DNA of 36,766 nt from Peptoniphilus gorbachii. Lineage in GTDB: Bacteria > Bacillota > Clostridia > Tissierellales > Peptoniphilaceae. Under the pieces are notes generated by a model. It was not told the DNA's origin and ran no database searches. It saw nothing but the letters and a program-made list of their open reading frames with translations. The position numbers and the translations under genes are program-made. Shown piece by piece: positions 32,512 through 36,766 of this stretch. Where the stretch lies: assembly GCF_016908115.1 (NCBI RefSeq), contig NZ_JAFBDH010000011.1:1-36766 (forward strand), given 5' to 3'. Numbering within the stretch: the stretch's first letter is position 1; every line of letters begins with the position of its first letter.

Positions 32512-33966
32512 ATGGTAAATTATAATGTTAAAAAAAATTTCACCCTTCTTGTGGATTTTTATGAATTAACAATGGCAAATGGATTTTTTAAAGAAGGCAT
32601 GAGAGATAAAACTGTCATATTTGATATGTTTTTTAGAGAAGTACCTGACAATGGAGAATACACAATAGTTGCAGGTTTAGAACAATTAATCGAGTACATG
32701 GAAAATCTTCACTTCTCTGACGAAGACATAGAATTTTTGAGAGACAAAAATATTTTTGATGAAGAATTTTTAGATTATTTATATAATTTTAAATTTCAAT
32801 GTGACGTCTGGGCAATGCCAGAGGGAACTCTTGCCTTTCCTGGGGAACCGCTTATGACAGTTAGAGGTCCAGCTATACAAGCGCAAATGCTTGAGACAAT
32901 GGTTCTTTTAACATTAAATCATCAATCCATGATTGCAACTAAGGCATCAAGAATTGTAAAACAAGCAAAGGGAAGACCAGTTGTTGAATTTGGATCAAGA
33001 AGGGCTCAAGGTTATTCTGCAGCAAATTTAGGAGCAAGAGCTGCCTATATTGGTGGCTGTGCAGGAACTGCCAACACCTTATCTGATAAAATGTTTGGTG
33101 TGCCAGCTCTTGGCACCATGGCACACTCTTGGGTTCAAATGTTTGATTCAGAACTTGAAGCCTTTAGAGCTTTTGCAAGAGTTTATCCAGACAATTGTTT
33201 ACTACTTGTTGACACTTATGACACCTTAAAAGAAGGCATACCTAATGCCATAAAAGTTTTTGATGAAGAAGTCATTCCTCGTGGATTTAGACCAAAGGGA
33301 ATAAGAATTGACTCAGGAGATATAACTTACATTTCCAACAAGGCTAGAAAAATGCTTGACGATGCAGGTTATCCCGATGCTCAAATTATGGCATCAAATT
33401 CTCTTGATGAATACACAATAAGGACCCTACTTCACCAAGGGGCAAAGCTTGATTCCTTTGGAGTTGGCGAAAGACTTATTACTTCCAAATCATCTCCAGT
33501 TTTTGGCGGAGTTTATAAACTTGTTGCAACTGTAAATGATGATGGGAAAATTATTCCAAAGATAAAAATTTCTGAAAATGTTACAAAAATTACTACTCCA
33601 GGTTTTAAAGAACTTTACAGATTTTATGAAAATGAAACAGGAAAGGCGATGGCAGATGTAATTGCCCTAAGAGATGAAGAAATTCCTGAAGATAATTATG
33701 AAATTTTCCATCCAGTTTACACATGGAAGAGAAAAACTCTTACTAATTACACAGCCAAAAAAGTTTTAGTTCAAATTTATGACAAGGGAGAACTTGTATA
33801 TAAACTTCCAAGTCTTGAAGAAATTAAGAAAAAAGCTGAAAGAGAACTTGACACTCTTTGGGAAGAAACAAAGAGACTTGATAATCCAAATGAATACATT
33901 GTGGACTTATCTGAAAAACTTTGGGAAGTTAAGGACACTCTTTTAAAGAAACACGGTAAAAATTAA
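32512..33966 (+). CDS. pncB: Nicotinate phosphoribosyltransferase
   Basis: A 484-residue cytoplasmic enzyme that joins nicotinate to phosphoribose from PRPP, with ATP, to make nicotinate mononucleotide for NAD salvage. The sequence shows 'DFYELTMANGFFKEG' near 12-26, 'HQSMIATKASRIV' near 142-154, 'FGSRRAQG' near 161-168, 'GGCAGTANT' near 181-189 and 'GTMAHSW' near 201-207, whose histidine is the phosphorylated residue of the family. The later 'RIDSGD' near 264-269 is the phosphate-binding motif. The length suits the long Firmicute form. The start has AGGAAGTATTAAA upstream. It heads a four-gene operon. Confidence 0.97.
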   Translation: MVNYNVKKNFTLLVDFYELTMANGFFKEGMRDKTVIFDMFFREVPDNGEYTIVAGLEQLIEYMENLHFSDEDIEFLRDKNIFDEEFLDYLYNFKFQCDVWAMPEGTLAFPGEPLMTVRGPAIQAQMLETMVLLTLNHQSMIATKASRIVKQAKGRPVVEFGSRRAQGYSAANLGARAAYIGGCAGTANTLSDKMFGVPALGTMAHSWVQMFDSELEAFRAFARVYPDNCLLLVDTYDTLKEGIPNAIKVFDEEVIPRGFRPKGIRIDSGDITYISNKARKMLDDAGYPDAQIMASNSLDEYTIRTLLHQGAKLDSFGVGERLITSKSSPVFGGVYKLVATVNDDGKIIPKIKISENVTKITTPGFKELYRFYENETGKAMADVIALRDEEIPEDNYEIFHPVYTWKRKTLTNYTAKKVLVQIYDKGELVYKLPSLEEIKKKAERELDTLWEETKRLDNPNEYIVDLSEKLWEVKDTLLKKHGKN

Positions 33967-33985
33967 AAAATAGAAGGGGAGAAAT

Positions 33986-34852
33986 ATGCAGTATTACGGA
34001 AATGTTTTTAGACCGCCAAGTGAGGCAAGGTCTTTAATTGTTCAGGCAACAGTGGGATGTTCCCACAATTCTTGCACATTTTGCTACATGTATAAAGATG
34101 ACGACTTTAGGATTAGACCTCTTGAAGATATAAAAAAAGATTTAATTGAAATGAGTTCCTATAAAGATTATTTTGAAAGGATTTTTTTGGCAGATGGAGA
34201 TGCTCTAGTCTTAAAGACAGAAGATTTACTTGAAATTTTAAAAACTATAAAAGAATATTATCCCAATGTAAATAGAGTTTCATCCTATGCAACTGCACAG
34301 GACATCAACAGAAAATCTCTTGAAGAATTAAAGACTTTAAGAGAAGCAGGACTTGAAATGTTATATATTGGTTTTGAAACTGGAGACGAAGACCTCCTAA
34401 AAGAAATCAAAAAGGGAATAACTTATGATGAATATGTCTCTGCAATGAAAAAGGCAAAGGAAGCAGGTTTTAAAACTTCTGTCACTATTATTGCAGGCCT
34501 TGGTGGAGTTGATGGAATGGAAAAAAATGCAGTGGGAACTGCGAAGCTTATCTCTGAAACAAAACCAGACTTTTTGGGATATCTTACAATGAGAATTTAT
34601 AAGAATACACCTCTTTATGCCGATTATATTTCTGGCAAATTTAAAATGCCTGATGCAGGAGAAATTTTAGAGGAAATGAAAATATTTTTGGAAAATGTGG
34701 ATTCAGAAGGCACAGTTTTCAGGTCCAATCACGCATCAAACTATGTCCTACTTGCAGGCAACTTAAATGAAGATAGAGAGACTCTTATAAAGGCCATTGA
34801 AAAAACTTTAAAAAAGAAAAATTTCAGACCTGATGTATTGAGAGGTTTCTAA
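33986..34852 (+). CDS. Radical SAM protein (COG1032-like), unknown substrate
   Basis: A 288-residue protein. The cluster motif is 'GCSHNSCTFCYMYK' at about 24-37, with Cys spacing CxxxxCxxC, one residue longer than the classic CxxxCxxC but usual for this uncharacterised family. A TIM-barrel continues with 'LADGDALVL', 'SSYATAQDI', 'LEMLYIGFETGDEDLLKEI' and a C-terminal 'NHASNYVLLAGNL'. The reaction is not known. The ATG 33986 follows AAGGGGAGAAAT, and the gene lies 19 bases after pncB and two bases before the next gene, so it belongs to the operon. Confidence 0.9.
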   Translation: MQYYGNVFRPPSEARSLIVQATVGCSHNSCTFCYMYKDDDFRIRPLEDIKKDLIEMSSYKDYFERIFLADGDALVLKTEDLLEILKTIKEYYPNVNRVSSYATAQDINRKSLEELKTLREAGLEMLYIGFETGDEDLLKEIKKGITYDEYVSAMKKAKEAGFKTSVTIIAGLGGVDGMEKNAVGTAKLISETKPDFLGYLTMRIYKNTPLYADYISGKFKMPDAGEILEEMKIFLENVDSEGTVFRSNHASNYVLLAGNLNEDRETLIKAIEKTLKKKNFRPDVLRGF

Positions 34853-34853
34853 A

Positions 34854-35363
34854 TTGGATAAAAAAGATTTAAAAAATAATGAAGATGGAAAAAATTCTAA
34901 GAATTTAAAAATAGAAGAGCTTTCCAAACACCAAAATAGTGGCGTTATTTCCTTTACAAAAGATGAAGAAGAAAAAGCTCTTGCAGTAAATCCTATAAGA
35001 TTTTTACTTCCCCTAGATTATAATAAGCTTACTCCAAAAGAGGAAAAACTTGAAATTGACTACAAGGAAAAAGACCCTGAAAGCAACAAGAACTTTGAAA
35101 TAATTATGGAAGTAAATCCTAATATTTCTAATGAGACAAAAAAGAAAAAAATAAAAAGAGAAAGAAATCTGCCAATGATTTATAATAAAGAAAATTTAGA
35201 AGAAGATACCCTTGGCTTAATTGACGATTATGCCAATATATTTTCAAGGCAGATGAAACTTATAATGGATTTTTCTGAAATTTACATGAAGACAATGACC
35301 AATATGCAAAAATCAATTTTTGAAGATTATTTTAAATTTCTAGATGATTTTTCAAAGAAATAG
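34854..35363 (+). CDS. Hypothetical charged protein, 169 aa
   Basis: The start is TTG 34854, one base after the previous stop, preceded by AGAGGT. The first 115 residues are lysine/glutamate-rich and look disordered. The C-terminal 45 residues form an amphipathic helix pair with many Met, Phe and Tyr residues ('IFSRQMKLIMDF', 'MKTMTNMQKSIFEDYFKF'), loosely like phasin or coiled-coil scaffold proteins. I do not recognise it. It lies between a radical SAM gene and an AI-2E transporter gene nine bases further on, so it is translated as part of the operon. Confidence 0.7.
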   Translation: MDKKDLKNNEDGKNSKNLKIEELSKHQNSGVISFTKDEEEKALAVNPIRFLLPLDYNKLTPKEEKLEIDYKEKDPESNKNFEIIMEVNPNISNETKKKKIKRERNLPMIYNKENLEEDTLGLIDDYANIFSRQMKLIMDFSEIYMKTMTNMQKSIFEDYFKFLDDFSKK

Positions 35364-35372
35364 AGGAGAAAT

Positions 35373-36587
35373 ATGGAAGAAAAAAAAGAAAATAGAGAAA
35401 AAATTAATAATCCCTTAAATAAACTATCCTTTAAAAACGAAGTTTATAAAAAAGTTTTTTTAATGGGACTGGCACTTTTATTTGTTGCCTATTTATTTTT
35501 AAATAGCAAAAGTATTTTTACAGGCTTTGGAGTCTTACTTGGTATACTGGCACCCTTTATACTTGGTGGAGTAATTGCCTTTATTATGAAAATACCTCTA
35601 AATTTTTTAGAGAGAAAAGTTTTTAGCAAGGTAAGAAATGAAAAATTTCAAAAACACAAGAGGACAATTTCTATTGCAATTTCCTTTATATTTATAATAC
35701 TTGTATTTTTTCTTATTACTGCAATAATTGTGCCACAGCTAATAAATTCCTTTGATGGACTTAGAAAGTCCCTACCTAGCTTTTTACAAATGGCAATAGA
35801 TAAGACTAGAGAAGTACCTTACCTAAATAATTATTCAGATAAATTGCAAAGTGAATATGATAATTTAAGCTGGAATGAAATATTTAATAGAATTAAAGGA
35901 TTTGTAACATCAAGCGACAATTCATCACAAATACTTAACGGCGCACTTTCCACTGCATCAAGTATTTTAGGTGGACTTGTATCTTTTATGCTTGCCCTAA
36001 TTACATCAATTTACATCTTGGCAGACAAGGAAAGACTAGGCTATCAAGCTACAAGAATTTGTTATTCCTTCTTTAATAATAAAGTTGCAAATAAAATAAT
36101 TCATGTAGCTCATCTTCTTCACGAAAACTTTTTTGGTTTCATAAGAGGACAGCTTACAGTTTCAACTCTTATAGGTATTGCGACCTTTGTGGCTTCCTTT
36201 GTTTTAAGGATTCCCAATGCTGCAACTCTTGGTGTAATAGTTGGTGTAACAGATCTTATTCCAATTATTGGACCCTTCCTTGGTGGAGCAATGTGCTTTA
36301 TCATGATAGTAATAGAAGATTCCACAAAGGCTCTTATGTTTTTAGTCTTAATTGTAATACTTCAACAAGTAGAATCAAACTTAGTTTATCCAAAAATTGT
36401 TGGAGACAAAGTTGGACTTCCTTCGCTTTGGACTCTTGTTGCCATTACAGTGGGTGGATCTCTTTTTGGAGTAGTAGGAATGTGGGCATTTATTCCACTT
36501 GCATCAACTCTTTATGAATTAATGAGAGAGTACACAAAATATAAAATTGACGAGAAAAATTTAGATTTAAGAATGAAAAAAATTTAA
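35373..36587 (+). CDS. AI-2E family transporter (PF01594-type permease)
   Basis: A 404-residue integral membrane protein with about seven or eight helices: a pair near 30-75, one near 95-125, a soluble segment about 130-200, then the family core. The C-terminal core holds 'GFIRGQLTVSTLIGI' near 251-265, 'GVIVGVTDLIPIIGPFLGG' near 287-305 and 'NLVYPKIVGDKVGL' near 345-358, all typical of the YtvI/TqsA/PerM family. Members are proposed to export autoinducer-2, or to be Na+ antiporters, with evidence differing by species. Strong site GAGGAGAAAT before the ATG. Last gene of the pncB operon; no terminator is seen before the IS element that follows. Confidence 0.93.
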   Translation: MEEKKENREKINNPLNKLSFKNEVYKKVFLMGLALLFVAYLFLNSKSIFTGFGVLLGILAPFILGGVIAFIMKIPLNFLERKVFSKVRNEKFQKHKRTISIAISFIFIILVFFLITAIIVPQLINSFDGLRKSLPSFLQMAIDKTREVPYLNNYSDKLQSEYDNLSWNEIFNRIKGFVTSSDNSSQILNGALSTASSILGGLVSFMLALITSIYILADKERLGYQATRICYSFFNNKVANKIIHVAHLLHENFFGFIRGQLTVSTLIGIATFVASFVLRIPNAATLGVIVGVTDLIPIIGPFLGGAMCFIMIVIEDSTKALMFLVLIVILQQVESNLVYPKIVGDKVGLPSLWTLVAITVGGSLFGVVGMWAFIPLASTLYELMREYTKYKIDEKNLDLRMKKI

Positions 36588-36636
36588 AAATCATAAAAAT
36601 TGAAGACAAAGAAAAAACTGCTTGGAGAAAATGATG

Positions 36637-36766
36637 TGTACCCATAAAACTGGACACAATATTTAATTAACTAATTGTAGTGGATGCTAACCTATACTTT
36701 GTAGGTGGCATCCATTTTGTTTTTGATTGAATTCTTTCATTATTGTAATAATCAATATATTCCTCT
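36637..36766 (-). mobile_element. IS3-family insertion sequence, one end only
   Basis: The element starts with TGTACCCATAAAACTGGAC at 36637-36655, a TG-starting terminal repeat of the IS3/IS150 pattern. Directly inside lies the 3' end of an orfB transposase gene on the minus strand. The element continues past the window edge, so the other end and the target duplication are not visible. It was inserted about 49 bases after the AI-2E gene. Confidence 0.85.
36667..36766 (-). CDS. IS3-family transposase (OrfB), C-terminal 32 residues
   Basis: The minus strand encodes EEYIDYYNNERIQSK, then TKWMPPTKYRLAS and TTIS before a TAA at 36669-36667. 'EYIDYYNNxRIQ' followed by a 'PxxYR' is the diagnostic C-terminal end of IS3-family DDE integrase-like transposases. 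The gene's 5' part, with the catalytic residues, lies beyond the window, so whether it is intact cannot be judged. The stop lies 30 bases inside the terminal repeat, as expected. Confidence 0.9.
   Translation of the reverse strand, partial: EEYIDYYNNERIQSKTKWMPPTKYRLASTTIS

Overview
The window comes from a very AT-rich, low-GC Gram-positive anaerobe. Strong AGGAGG-type ribosome-binding sites, short T-tailed terminators, oxygen-scavenging FprA and many radical-SAM, MATE and PaaI-type genes fit a Clostridia/Tissierellia-like Firmicute (Peptoniphilaceae-type is my best guess, from gene style only).

Layout. Positions 1-5783 are accessory DNA: the C-terminal part of a large serine recombinase, then a tight three-gene operon encoding a ParB-like protein, a fused PLD-nuclease/SNF2-helicase and a DNA cytosine-5 methyltransferase. 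The operon resembles an ATP-dependent restriction-modification or phage-defence module and is the best candidate here for an undescribed system. A 370-base gene-free stretch and a frameshifted mgtC (6153-6829) follow. From about 7.2 kb the DNA looks chromosomal: a small membrane protein, a J-domain/HIRAN pair, a PH-domain membrane protein, a secreted CAP protein, a thioesterase, an MFS transporter, a Na/Pi cotransporter, a radical SAM/DUF4130 DNA-repair pair, a C39-like protein and a degenerate paralogue of the J-domain gene.

Between 19 and 23.7 kb the minus strand carries a LysR-PAP2 pair and an AraC-MBOAT-SGNH cluster, probably for O-acylation of an envelope polymer. The MBOAT ribosome-binding site lies inside a strong hairpin. 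Then come NAD(P)H-hydrate epimerase/MATE and an unknown membrane-anchored protein overlapping a ClC antiporter. An ArsC/Spx-like gene follows. At 29.4-29.9 kb there is a promoter-to-terminator unit without a normal gene. FprA and a TtcA-like protein are on the minus strand. A plus-strand operon of pncB, radical SAM, an unknown and an AI-2E transporter runs to 36587. The window ends inside an IS3-family insertion sequence: one terminal repeat and the last 32 transposase codons are visible.

All calls come from reading the sequence. No database search was run, so family names rest on visible motifs and recall.
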